Source: Bordetella parapertussis
GTDB taxonomy: Bacteria > Pseudomonadota > Gammaproteobacteria > Burkholderiales > Burkholderiaceae_B
Direction of reading: 5' to 3'
NCBI GenBank assembly: GCA_945862495.1
Contig: CAMAYM010000018.1
Coordinates: 1-31,293, forward strand
Length of the DNA stretch: 31,293 nucleotides
In this document: in pieces, positions 24,134-31,293 of the stretch
Layout: every line of letters begins with the position of its first letter
Numbering within the stretch: the first letter of the stretch is position 1
Made by a program: the position numbers and the translations under genes
Notes under the pieces: model-generated
The model's database searches: none
Seen by the model: only the letters and a program-made list of their open reading frames with translations
What the model was told of the DNA's origin: nothing

Positions 24134-24521
24134 AATTTTCCTTCCAACGCTCTAAGGCTCGACGATTGCGCTTAGTGGGGCGTCCAGCAATTTCCTGAGA
24201 AGGCTCACTGTAAAAACGTCTATTTTCAGCAACTGTCTGACGCGCTAAAAAGCTTTCTGGTGTTTCTTCATAAAGCAAACGTGCAAGCGGTGCAGATTTA
24301 CGCTGCTCGGTAATGCCTCGAACAACCAACTCAAAACGTTCTTGCTCGCGATTAATTTTTAACCGCTCACCTACCTTGATTAAGCGCGCAGGCTTCGCAC
24401 GATCATCCGACACCAATACACGGCCCGCCTCAATCGCTGCAGCCGCTAAGGTGCGTGACTTGTAAAAACGTGCGGCCCATAGCCATTTATCGAGTCGAAC
24501 AGCATCAACAAATACTTGCAT
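24132..24521 (-). CDS. hslR: Ribosome-associated heat-shock protein Hsp15 (S4 domain)
   Basis: Small RNA-binding protein that in E. coli binds free 50S subunits carrying a stalled nascent chain. From the ATG at 24521 it has 129 residues, as expected. The S4 domain is at the N-terminus (VRLDKWLWAARFYKSRTLA to about 60), followed by a basic tail (GRPTKRNRRALERW). In-frame TTG and GTG codons lie 3 and 12 bases upstream; GGAG 8-11 bases away fits the TTG or the ATG. It follows the lon terminator closely, so its promoter, if separate, lies in the 3' end of lon; I see no clear one. Confidence 0.9.
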   Translation of the reverse strand: MQVFVDAVRLDKWLWAARFYKSRTLAAAAIEAGRVLVSDDRAKPARLIKVGERLKINREQERFELVVRGITEQRKSAPLARLLYEETPESFLARQTVAENRRFYSEPSQEIAGRPTKRNRRALERWKEN

Positions 24522-24542
24522 CAAGAAGACCACTCCAGAACA

Positions 24543-24568
24543 AAAGAGGCGCCCAAAGGCGCCTCTTT
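24543..24568 (-). terminator. Rho-independent terminator of lon
   Basis: AAAGAGGCGCC (24543-24553) and GGCGCCTCTTT (24558-24568) form a perfect 11-bp stem around a four-base loop, with A and T runs on the two sides. It lies 38 bases after the lon stop on the minus strand and just upstream of hslR; it is symmetric enough to act in both directions. Confidence 0.92.
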
Positions 24569-24606
24569 CTTAAAGATTTGAGAAAAAACACCTCATCACA
24601 AATGAC

Positions 24607-27057
24607 TTAGTGCTTAATCACAGGGTCTGTCGTTGAAACAATCTCGGGCTTTGCGACCGCTTCTTTCGCAACGACGGACTCTTCAGGAAGAGGAGTGGTA
24701 GGACCAGAGAGCGCCACCTCTAAGACCTTATCAATCCAACGAACCGGCACAATCTCCAGATGATTTTTGACGTTATCAGGAATCTCTGCCAGATCCTTGA
24801 CGTTTTCCTCAGGAATCAAAACAGTCTTGATACCACCGCGATGCGCTGCAAGTAGCTTTTCTTTTAGTCCACCGATCGCAAGGACCTCTCCACGCAAGGT
24901 AATCTCACCTGTCATCGCTACATCTGCGCGAACAGGAATATGCGTCAGAGCTGAAACAATCGCTGTTGTAATCGCGATGCCCGCAGAAGGACCATCCTTA
25001 GGCGTAGCGCCCTCTGGAAAGTGAACGTGAATATCGCGCTTATCAAATACCGTATCCGGAATTCCCAGACGAGCCGCGCGAGCACGCACAACACTTCGTG
25101 CTGCTTCAACGGACTCTTTCATTACGTCTCCGATTGAACCGGTACGTTGGATCACACCTTTTCCAGGCATATCTGCAACTTCGATCGTGAGCAAATCACC
25201 TCCGACCTCTGTCCATGCTAAGCCTGTAACTTGCCCAATTTGATTTTCTTTTTCCGCCATTCCAAAGTTATAACGACGCACACCCAAGTAGTCGCTCAAA
25301 TTGTCGGAGGTAACGACCACTTGTGCGATGGACTCATTAGACTTTGCAGCCTTTTTCGCCTCGCTTTCTGCGAGCAGTTTCTTGACAACTTTACGACAGA
25401 TCTTTCCAACGTCACGCTCGAGAGAGCGAACGCCAGCTTCACGCGTGTAATAACGAACAATGTCACGAATCGCTGACTCTTCAACGACGAGCTCTTCGGG
25501 CTTGACGCCATTGTTCTTCATCACTTTAGGAACAAGGTGATCAAGCGCGATATGGATTTTTTCATCCTCCGTATAGCCCGACAGACGAATCACTTCCATT
25601 CTATCCAGCAAAGCCGGTGGAATATTTAAAGTGTTACTGGTCGCAACAAACATTACGTCAGACAAATCGAAATCCACCTCAACGTAATGATCTTGGAAGG
25701 TGTGATTTTGTTCGGGATCCAATACCTCAAGCAATGCGGACGCAGGGTCACCGCGGAAATCCATGCCCAACTTGTCGATTTCATCGAGCAAGAATAAAGG
25801 ATTCCTCACCGCAACTTTTGACATGTTTTGCAAAATCTTTCCGGGCATCGAACCGATATAGGTCCGACGGTGTCCACGAATTTCAGCCTCATCACGCACA
25901 CCACCTAAGGCCATGCGAATGAACTTACGATTTGTAGCTTTGGCAATAGACTGCCCAAGTGATGTTTTACCAACACCGGGAGGACCCACCAGGCACAGAA
26001 TCGGAGCTTTGACCTTATCAACACGCTGTTGGACAGCAAGGTATTCAAGAATACGCTCTTTGACTTTATCTAAGCCATAGTGATCATTATCGAGCACGCT
26101 TTCAGCGTTAGGGATCGAGTTATTGACCTTACTCTTTTTGCGCCATGGCAAAGAAATCACTGTGTCGATGTAATTTCGAACAACAGTCGCCTCTGCAGAC
26201 ATAGGCGACATGAGTTTCAGCTTTTTGAGCTCACCATCCACCTTTTTACGTGCATCTTTGGGGAGGTGGGCCGCCTCAATTTTCTTTTCAAGCTCCTCGA
26301 TATCCGCGCCCTCTTCACCCTCGCCTAATTCTTTTTGAATAGCCTTGACCTGCTCATTCAAATAGTAATCACGCTGACTCTTTTCCATCTGCTTTTTAAC
26401 GCGACCTCGAATACGCTTTTCGACTTGTAATATGTCGATCTCAGTTTCAAGTTGCGAAAGCAATGCCTCGAGTCGCTCAGACGTCGAGATGATCTCAAGC
26501 ATTTTTTGCTTCTGTTCAAGCTTTAAAGGCAAATGGGCAGCAATCGTATCCGCCAAGCGGCCAGCATCATCAATCCCAGCCAAAGAGGTCAGAATTTCAG
26601 GAGGAATCTTTTTATTAAGCTTTACGTACTGTTCGAACTGACTGACGATGGCTCTACGTAATGCCTCGATCTCTGCACCGGTCGTAACATCAGGCGCAAT
26701 GGGCACGAGTTCAGAAGTGAAATGCGTCTCCACATCCTGAATATTGGTCACGCGCGCGCGTTGCGCACCTTCAACCAGCACTTTTACCGTACCGTCCGGA
26801 AGTTTGAGCATTTGCAGAATAGTTGCGACACAACCAATCTCATACACGTCATCGGGGGTGGGATCGTCTTTTCCGGCTGATTTTTGAGCCGCCAGCATAA
26901 TGCTTTTGCCGGCCTCCATCGCGGCCTCAAGTGCCCGAATAGAACGGGGACGACCAACAAAAAGAGGGATCACCATGTGTGGGAACACGACAACGTCGCG
27001 TAATGGCAACAAGGGCAAATTGATAGGTTCAGAAGGCAGGGTCTGATGTCCGGACAT
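24607..27057 (-). CDS. lon: ATP-dependent protease Lon
   Basis: Homohexameric AAA+ protease that degrades misfolded and many regulatory proteins. The 816 residues show the LonA plan: N-terminal substrate domain (about 12-205), coiled middle region, AAA+ module with Walker A GPPGVGKT at 358-365 and Walker B LFLLDEID at 421-428, and protease domain with the catalytic dyad S691 (KDGPSAG) and K734 (GGLKEKL). A short unconserved tail rich in E, V and K ends the protein. A GGAAG ribosome site precedes the ATG. A sigma-32-like promoter lies 78-105 bases upstream, and a terminator separates it from clpX, so it has its own heat-shock-inducible unit. Confidence 0.98.
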   Translation of the reverse strand: MSGHQTLPSEPINLPLLPLRDVVVFPHMVIPLFVGRPRSIRALEAAMEAGKSIMLAAQKSAGKDDPTPDDVYEIGCVATILQMLKLPDGTVKVLVEGAQRARVTNIQDVETHFTSELVPIAPDVTTGAEIEALRRAIVSQFEQYVKLNKKIPPEILTSLAGIDDAGRLADTIAAHLPLKLEQKQKMLEIISTSERLEALLSQLETEIDILQVEKRIRGRVKKQMEKSQRDYYLNEQVKAIQKELGEGEEGADIEELEKKIEAAHLPKDARKKVDGELKKLKLMSPMSAEATVVRNYIDTVISLPWRKKSKVNNSIPNAESVLDNDHYGLDKVKERILEYLAVQQRVDKVKAPILCLVGPPGVGKTSLGQSIAKATNRKFIRMALGGVRDEAEIRGHRRTYIGSMPGKILQNMSKVAVRNPLFLLDEIDKLGMDFRGDPASALLEVLDPEQNHTFQDHYVEVDFDLSDVMFVATSNTLNIPPALLDRMEVIRLSGYTEDEKIHIALDHLVPKVMKNNGVKPEELVVEESAIRDIVRYYTREAGVRSLERDVGKICRKVVKKLLAESEAKKAAKSNESIAQVVVTSDNLSDYLGVRRYNFGMAEKENQIGQVTGLAWTEVGGDLLTIEVADMPGKGVIQRTGSIGDVMKESVEAARSVVRARAARLGIPDTVFDKRDIHVHFPEGATPKDGPSAGIAITTAIVSALTHIPVRADVAMTGEITLRGEVLAIGGLKEKLLAAHRGGIKTVLIPEENVKDLAEIPDNVKNHLEIVPVRWIDKVLEVALSGPTTPLPEESVVAKEAVAKPEIVSTTDPVIKH

Positions 27058-27134
27058 AACGTCTTCCTAAAAAAAACTCGGCGAATCCTAACTGGGCAGC
27101 CGATACAAAGCCCGTGTTTCTACGAATAGCTTCG

Positions 27135-27162
27135 TTATTGGGACGATAGCCTAAATTTCAAG
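27135..27162 (-). promoter_or_regulatory. Sigma-32 (heat-shock) type promoter of lon
   Basis: On the minus strand CTTGAA (27162-27157) is followed after 14 bases by CCCAATAA (27142-27135). The sigma-32 pattern in proteobacteria is CTTGAA, 11-14 bases, CCCCATNT, so the match is close in both boxes and in spacing. The start of transcription would be near 27128, giving a leader of about 70 bases. Confidence 0.75.
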
Positions 27163-27182
27163 TTTTAACCCCTAAATAATGC

Positions 27183-27203
27183 AAAAGCCCCTCAAGAGGG
27201 GCT
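27183..27203 (-). terminator. Rho-independent terminator of clpX
   Basis: AGCCCCTC (27186-27193) and GAGGGGCT (27196-27203) are exact inverted copies; in practice the innermost bases form the loop. Read on the minus strand a TTTT-rich run follows. It lies 31 bases after the clpX stop and 21 bases before the lon -35 box. Confidence 0.85.
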
Positions 27204-27233
27204 GGGAAATTTAATAAAGTCCGTAAAACAAAA

Positions 27234-28532
27234 TCAAGCTGCAGCATCCCGAACCGCTGGCGGTTTAGCAATAGGCTTGAGCTCATTTGCATCCGCAAAC
27301 ACCACTAAGGGCTTGCCCTCACCAGTAATGGCGGTTTGGTCAAGCACCACGCGCTTGATATTGCCTTGGGTCGGCAACTCATACATCGTATCCAATAATG
27401 CAGACTCGAGGATAGAACGCAAGCCGCGCGCGCCAGTTTTGCGCTTGATTGCTTTGCGGGCAATCGCCTTTAACGCATCTGGACGGATCTCAAGCTCTGC
27501 ACCTTCCATCGCGAACAGTTTTTCAAACTGCTTGACCACCGCGTTTTTTGGCTCGGTCAAAATTTGCATCAGCGTGTCTTCGTCTAACTCTTGCAAGGTT
27601 GCAATCACTGGCAAACGACCGACGAGTTCAGGAATTAATCCAAACTTGACCAAGTCTTCGGGTTCAACCTCTAAGAACGTATCACCCGTTGACCTTTCCG
27701 ATTTGGACTCAACCGAGGCCCCAAAACCAATACCTGAGCGCTCAGTACGATTACGAATCACTTTTTCTAAGCCATCGAAAGCACCGCCAACGATAAATAG
27801 AATGTTAGTCGTATCGACTTGGACAAAATCCTGGTTGGGATGCTTGCGTCCGCCCTGTGGTGGAACAGAAGCAACCGTACCTTCGATCAGTTTAAGTAGC
27901 GCCTGCTGAACACCTTCACCAGACACATCACGCGTAATGGATGGATTGTCAGCTTTGCGGGAAATTTTGTCGATCTCGTCTATGTAAACGATCGCGCGCT
28001 GTGCTTTTTCAACTTCGTAATTGCAGTTTTGCAACAGCTTTTGAATAATGTTTTCTACGTCCTCACCAACATACCCTGCCTCGGTCAATGTGGTGGCATC
28101 TGCCATCACAAAAGGGACATTTAACTGGCGTGCCAATGTCTGCGCAAGCAAGGTCTTGCCCGAACCTGTCGGACCAATCAGAAGAATATTGCTTTTTGAT
28201 AATTCAACGCCATCGCCCTTGATTTCAGCATGACGTAAACGCTTGTAATGGTTATAAACAGCGACAGCCAAAACACGCTTTGGTGCAGTCTGTCCAATCA
28301 CATATTGATCCAAGAATGCCTTGATTTCAGCCGGAGTCGGCAAATCAGTCTTGATAGACTCTTTAGCATTCGCTTGAGCCTCTTCGCGAATAATGTCATT
28401 GCATAAGTCAATGCACTCATCACAAACAAACACCGAAGGACCCGCAATCAGCTTGCGCACTTCATGCTGAGCCTTGTTGCAAAATGAGCAATGCAAGACT
28501 TTTGTTGTTGCAGATCCCTTTTTTTCGGACAT
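27234..28532 (-). CDS. clpX: Clp protease ATP-binding subunit ClpX
   Basis: AAA+ unfoldase that feeds tagged proteins to ClpP. The 432 residues include an N-terminal zinc-binding domain with C15, C18, C37 and C40 (CSFC and CDEC), the AAA+ module with Walker A GPTGSGKT (near 117) and Walker B YIDEIDKI, the IGF-type ClpP-docking loop (RSGIGFGA, near 270), and sensor 2 around TGARGLRS. The length is typical. AGGAAG lies 5 bases before the ATG. It follows clpP by 31 bases and is the last gene of the tig-clpP-clpX unit. Confidence 0.98.
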   Translation of the reverse strand: MSEKKGSATTKVLHCSFCNKAQHEVRKLIAGPSVFVCDECIDLCNDIIREEAQANAKESIKTDLPTPAEIKAFLDQYVIGQTAPKRVLAVAVYNHYKRLRHAEIKGDGVELSKSNILLIGPTGSGKTLLAQTLARQLNVPFVMADATTLTEAGYVGEDVENIIQKLLQNCNYEVEKAQRAIVYIDEIDKISRKADNPSITRDVSGEGVQQALLKLIEGTVASVPPQGGRKHPNQDFVQVDTTNILFIVGGAFDGLEKVIRNRTERSGIGFGASVESKSERSTGDTFLEVEPEDLVKFGLIPELVGRLPVIATLQELDEDTLMQILTEPKNAVVKQFEKLFAMEGAELEIRPDALKAIARKAIKRKTGARGLRSILESALLDTMYELPTQGNIKRVVLDQTAITGEGKPLVVFADANELKPIAKPPAVRDAAA

Positions 28533-28563
28533 AAGCTTCCTGTAGGTCTTGGGCCGGAGCGTC

Positions 28564-29220
28564 TTAGACGGTATCCGCGCGTGATGTCAGTACTTTGTCG
28601 ATCAGGCCATAGGCCACAGCGTCAGGGGCAGACATAAAGTTGTCACGCTCAGTGTCAATCTCTATACGCTCAACAGACTGACCCGTATGTTCGGCCAACA
28701 TCTGATTTAAGCGGGCACGCAAATCAAGAATCTCACGCGCCTGGATCTGAATGTCAGAGGCCTGACCCTGTGCACCGCCCGAAGGCTGATGAATCATGAT
28801 GCGTGAATTGGGGAGTGAGAAACGCTTGCCTTTTTGGCCAGCTGCCAACAGGAAAGCACCCATACTCGCTGCTAAACCGGTACAAAGTGTTGACACTTCG
28901 GGCTTGATAAAACGCATCGTGTCGTAAATAGCCATGCCTGCGTAAACGGATCCGCCAGGTGAGTTGATGTAGAGCGCGACGTCCTTATCAGGATTTTCGG
29001 ACTCTAAAAACAACAGCTGCGCGACCACTAAATTGGCGGAGTGGTCATTGACAGGTCCCACCAAAAAAATCACACGCTCTTTAAGGAGACGCGAGTAAAT
29101 ATCGTAGGAGCGCTCACCACGGCCCGATTGTTCAACCACCATCGGTATGTAACCAAGCCCGGTGGGCGTCACAGAGGCGCCACCGTGCATGGATGCATAG
29201 AAATCGGTAAAAAGTTGCAT
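28564..29220 (-). CDS. clpP: Clp protease proteolytic subunit ClpP
   Basis: Serine protease of the tetradecameric ClpXP barrel, 218 residues. The catalytic triad is S119 (GLAASMGA), H144 (IMIHQPSGG) and D193 (TERDNFM). The first 25 residues or so are a variable leader; the mature part probably starts near MVVEQSGRGERSYD. The ATG follows the trigger factor stop with no gap (TAAATG), so translation is coupled. An in-frame ATG at codon 11 is possible but has no ribosome site. Confidence 0.97.
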   Translation of the reverse strand: MQLFTDFYASMHGGASVTPTGLGYIPMVVEQSGRGERSYDIYSRLLKERVIFLVGPVNDHSANLVVAQLLFLESENPDKDVALYINSPGGSVYAGMAIYDTMRFIKPEVSTLCTGLAASMGAFLLAAGQKGKRFSLPNSRIMIHQPSGGAQGQASDIQIQAREILDLRARLNQMLAEHTGQSVERIEIDTERDNFMSAPDAVAYGLIDKVLTSRADTV

Positions 29221-30531
29221 TTAGGCTGTTCCCATCACTTGATCAAAGGGGACCTGCTCGTCTTCGACCTGCGCCTGAGCCAATGCATGCTGGACAACGT
29301 TGTCCTCAAGCACGATGCCTTCGACCTCGGAACGGCGAGCACGATCTGAAAGATAATAACTCACGACTTCAGCAGGCTTTTCGTAATTGGCTGCGAACTC
29401 TTCAATCCGGGCACGAACCTGCTCAGGCTTTGCCTGAAGCTGCGCTTTTTGAACAAGTTCAGAGACCAAAAGGCCCAAGCGGACACGGCGCTCAGCTTCG
29501 GCGGTGAACGCATCAGCAGGAATCGGCATCTTGTCGGCATTTGGCACGCCGCGCTGCGTCAACTCTGCGCGGGCAGCTTGAACACGTGAATCGCACTCGC
29601 TATCAACTAAGGATTTCGGCACATCAAACGTAGCGGCACCAATCAAAGCATCCATGACACTGTTTTTAGTGCGTGCAAGCGTACGCGCTTTGACTTCGCG
29701 CTCAATATTGCCGCGAATATCAGCAAGCAACTTCTCAACGTCACCTTCTACCTGACCCAAGGATTTAGCAAACTCGGCATCCATGACCGGCAAGACAGGC
29801 TCAGCAACTTCTTTGACAGTAATCGTGAATTCAGCTGTTTTTCCAGCAACGTCCTTGCCGCCGTAATCGGCGGGAAAGGCTAAGGGGAAAACCTTGGATT
29901 CGCCAGCTTTCAAACCGCGGACAGCCACCTCAAACTCAGGCAACATGCGGCCTTGTCCAAGTACAAAAGGGAAATCTTGAGCTGTGCCGCCATCAAAGGG
30001 GACGCCATCGATCGTACCAACAAAGTCAAGGGTGACGCGATCTTCATCCGTTGCAACGCGACCCTCTTTTGCCGCATAGTCGGCGCGCTGTTTACGCAGG
30101 ATGTCAACCGTGCTTTGAACCTCGGCATCGCCCACTGTTGTGACTGCACGTTTGATTTTCAATGTCGACAAGTCGGGCAGCGTAACCTCTGGGTACACCT
30201 CAAATACTGCGTAAAAGGCTAAGGTACCCTCAGGGGTGCCTTCGGTTTTAGGCTCAAGCTTAGGTGAACCTGCAATACGCAAACCTGAAGCTTCGATGGC
30301 TTGTTCAAACGCCTGACCGACCTTATTGTTGATCATGTCATAACGAATACCGGCGGAATGCGTACGCTCGAGCATGGCCATTGGCACTTTTCCAGGACGG
30401 AAGCCAGGGGCCTTGGCGGTGCGGGATACGCGCTTGAGTTCAGCCTGAACAGCTTTTTCGACGTCGGCCAACAAGACCGAGATTTCGATGCGGCGCTCGA
30501 GGCCGGAAAGGGTTTCAACCACAGGTTGCAT
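29221..30531 (-). CDS. tig: Trigger factor (ribosome-associated chaperone, PPIase)
   Basis: Chaperone bound at the ribosome exit tunnel, also a peptidyl-prolyl isomerase. The 436 residues are the normal length: ribosome-binding domain with the signature GFRPGKVP (about 43-50), an FKBP-type domain near 155-240 (DRVTLDFVGTIDGVPFDGG), and the long helical C-terminal cradle. It begins the tig-clpP-clpX group, 67 bases after the tRNA-Leu gene on the same strand. No clear sigma-70 promoter is visible in that gap, so the tRNA and tig may share one. Confidence 0.97.
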   Translation of the reverse strand: MQPVVETLSGLERRIEISVLLADVEKAVQAELKRVSRTAKAPGFRPGKVPMAMLERTHSAGIRYDMINNKVGQAFEQAIEASGLRIAGSPKLEPKTEGTPEGTLAFYAVFEVYPEVTLPDLSTLKIKRAVTTVGDAEVQSTVDILRKQRADYAAKEGRVATDEDRVTLDFVGTIDGVPFDGGTAQDFPFVLGQGRMLPEFEVAVRGLKAGESKVFPLAFPADYGGKDVAGKTAEFTITVKEVAEPVLPVMDAEFAKSLGQVEGDVEKLLADIRGNIEREVKARTLARTKNSVMDALIGAATFDVPKSLVDSECDSRVQAARAELTQRGVPNADKMPIPADAFTAEAERRVRLGLLVSELVQKAQLQAKPEQVRARIEEFAANYEKPAEVVSYYLSDRARRSEVEGIVLEDNVVQHALAQAQVEDEQVPFDQVMGTA

Positions 30532-30598
30532 GAAAATCTACCAAACAAAGAGGACGGAAAGCACAGGAAAGGACCCGCGCCGTATCAAAGAACAGTGT

Positions 30599-30685
30599 TG
30601 GTGCGAAGGGCGGGACTCGAACCCGCACACCTGTTACGGCGTCAGGACCTAAACCTGGTGCGTCTACCAATTTCGCCACCTTCGC
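30599..30685 (-). tRNA. tRNA-Leu (anticodon UAG), CCA encoded
   Basis: On the minus strand the acceptor stem GCGAAGG (30685-30679) pairs with CCTTCGC (30609-30603), then comes discriminator A and an encoded CCA. The D-arm carries TGGCGAAATTGGTAGACGCA, as in E. coli leucine tRNAs. The anticodon loop TTTAGGT contains TAG, flanked by CCAGG and CCTGA. The long variable arm marks a type II tRNA, and GGTTCGAGTCC is the T-arm. A TACAAT -10 box (30702-30697) lies 11 bases upstream of the 5' end; a TTGACA further up (30739-30734) is too distant to pair with it. Confidence 0.96.
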
Positions 30686-30748
30686 AATAGCCAGACATTG
30701 TAGCGCACACTAAGCAAGTTTTCCGCCCCACCCTGTCAACCAACTGGT

Positions 30749-30754
30749 TAAAAT
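30749..30754 (+). promoter_or_regulatory. Candidate -10 box of dapC
   Basis: TAAAAT ends 6 bases before the dapC ATG, so transcription would begin at or beside the start codon. The short inverted repeat AACCA/TGGTT (30738-30749) touches it. No good -35 is seen, and the bases between box and ATG (GTCGGA) lie too close to work as a normal ribosome site. Confidence 0.35.
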
Positions 30755-30760
30755 GTCGGA

Positions 30761-31293
30761 ATGAATCCGCGCCTCGATACTTTACAGCCCTATCCGTTTG
30801 AAAAACTGAGAGCATTATTAGCTCAGTCAAACTCTGCCGCCTCTGGCTTGCGGCCAATCAATCTCTCTATTGGCGAGCCCAAACATCCGGCACCTGATTG
30901 CGTGAAAGCGGCCATTATTGGAGGCTTAGACGGCTTGTCCGTTTACCCCCCCACCAAAGGTGACCCCAAACTGCGTCAAGCTATTAGCGCGTGGATCGGT
31001 CGTCGCTACGACATTCCCTGCCCAGACCCAGAAACCCAGATTTTGCCTGCGCTTGGTTCACGCGAAGCACTTTTTGCCTTTGGCCAGGTTGTCCTCGATG
31101 GATCAAAAGATAGCTTGGTGGTGTGTCCAAACCCCTTTTATCAAATTTATGAAGGCGCTGCCCTAATAGGCGGCGCTACGCCTTTTTACGTCAATTCTGA
31201 TCCTGCCAAAAACTTTCGTTGTGATTGGTCAACGGTTCCTGCCGAGGTTTGGGCACGCACACAAATGCTCTTTGTTTGCTCCCCAGGTAATCC
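30761..31293 (+). CDS. dapC: Succinyldiaminopimelate transaminase DapC (partial, 3' end outside)
   Basis: PLP aminotransferase of fold type I that makes N-succinyl-LL-diaminopimelate in lysine and peptidoglycan synthesis. The first 177 codons are inside the window and open to the right edge. The opening MNPRLDTLQPYPFEKLRAL, the motif INLSIGEPKHPAP, the YPPTKGDPKLRQAI region and LPALGSREALF agree with the DapC of Burkholderiales; a general AspC-like aminotransferase is the alternative. The catalytic lysine lies beyond the edge and cannot be checked. Usually dapD and dapE follow. It is divergent from tRNA-Leu across 75 bases, and may have a leaderless start. Confidence 0.88.
   Translation, partial: MNPRLDTLQPYPFEKLRALLAQSNSAASGLRPINLSIGEPKHPAPDCVKAAIIGGLDGLSVYPPTKGDPKLRQAISAWIGRRYDIPCPDPETQILPALGSREALFAFGQVVLDGSKDSLVVCPNPFYQIYEGAALIGGATPFYVNSDPAKNFRCDWSTVPAEVWARTQMLFVCSPGN

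Noticed and set aside
27277..27909. A 210-codon open frame on the plus strand opposite clpX
   Set aside because: It is the antisense shadow of a highly conserved gene, with Ser/Arg-rich low-complexity composition and no ribosome site or family motif.
30697..30739. TTGACA (30734-30739) and TACAAT (30697-30702) as one tRNA-Leu promoter
   Set aside because: They are 31 bases apart, far from the 16-18 needed; only the -10 box is kept as a candidate.
1..31293. Mobile elements, CRISPR arrays, phage genes, restriction systems or a new defence system
   Set aside because: Every sizeable frame fits a housekeeping or metabolic family; no transposase, integrase, repeat-spacer array or att-like direct repeat was seen.

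Overview
The window reads as a stretch of core chromosome from a betaproteobacterium, order Burkholderiales. An Alcaligenaceae-like lineage with roughly balanced base composition fits best, but I did not compute GC content and cannot name the genus. The evidence is the set and order of housekeeping genes: comEC / tatD-lolD-lolC / rpfE-like-recJ-prfB-lysS / the isc operon / uvrB / tyrB-type aminotransferase / lexA / lon-clpX-clpP-tig / dapC. The protein signatures agree with this. I see no insertion sequence, phage gene, CRISPR array, integron or toxin-antitoxin pair. No stretch longer than 300 bases lacks a gene; the longest gap is 227 bases (19359-19585).

Layout. Bases 1-5623 are on the minus strand: the first codons of a secreted protein, the DNA-uptake channel gene comEC, and an overlapping lolC-lolD-tatD operon (lipoprotein export plus a TatD-type hydrolase). 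A 57-base divergent region containing a perfect palindrome separates this from a plus-strand operon (5681-11753). That operon holds an RpfE-type protein, the RecJ exonuclease, release factor 2 (with its programmed +1 frameshift intact), a short-chain reductase and lysyl-tRNA synthetase. It resembles the rpfE-recJ-prfB-lysU part of the Xanthomonas rpf locus.

Bases 11756-18696 are again on the minus strand: a hydroxypyruvate-isomerase-like protein and an HpcH/HpaI aldolase, downstream of a complete iscR-iscS-iscU-iscA-hscB-hscA-fdx operon. Two 25-bp type-1 IscR operators precede iscR, so the operon that builds Fe-S clusters is probably repressed by holo-IscR. A low-molecular-weight phosphotyrosine phosphatase and uvrB follow on the same strand.

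Divergent from uvrB are an aromatic aminotransferase gene, with a strong terminator, and lexA, which is preceded by two LexA boxes (one perfect). hslR (Hsp15), lon, clpX, clpP, tig and a tRNA-Leu(UAG) run on the minus strand to 30685. This is a proteostasis block in which lon has its own sigma-32-like promoter. The window ends inside dapC of lysine/peptidoglycan synthesis.

I found no clearly new biological system. The points most worth a second look are regulatory or structural: the long hairpin before prfB, the palindrome between lolC and the rpfE-like gene with possible leaderless starts, the tandem IscR and LexA sites, the unusual N-terminus of UvrB, the long linker of LexA, the widened cysteine spacing in IscR, and the absence of iscX.
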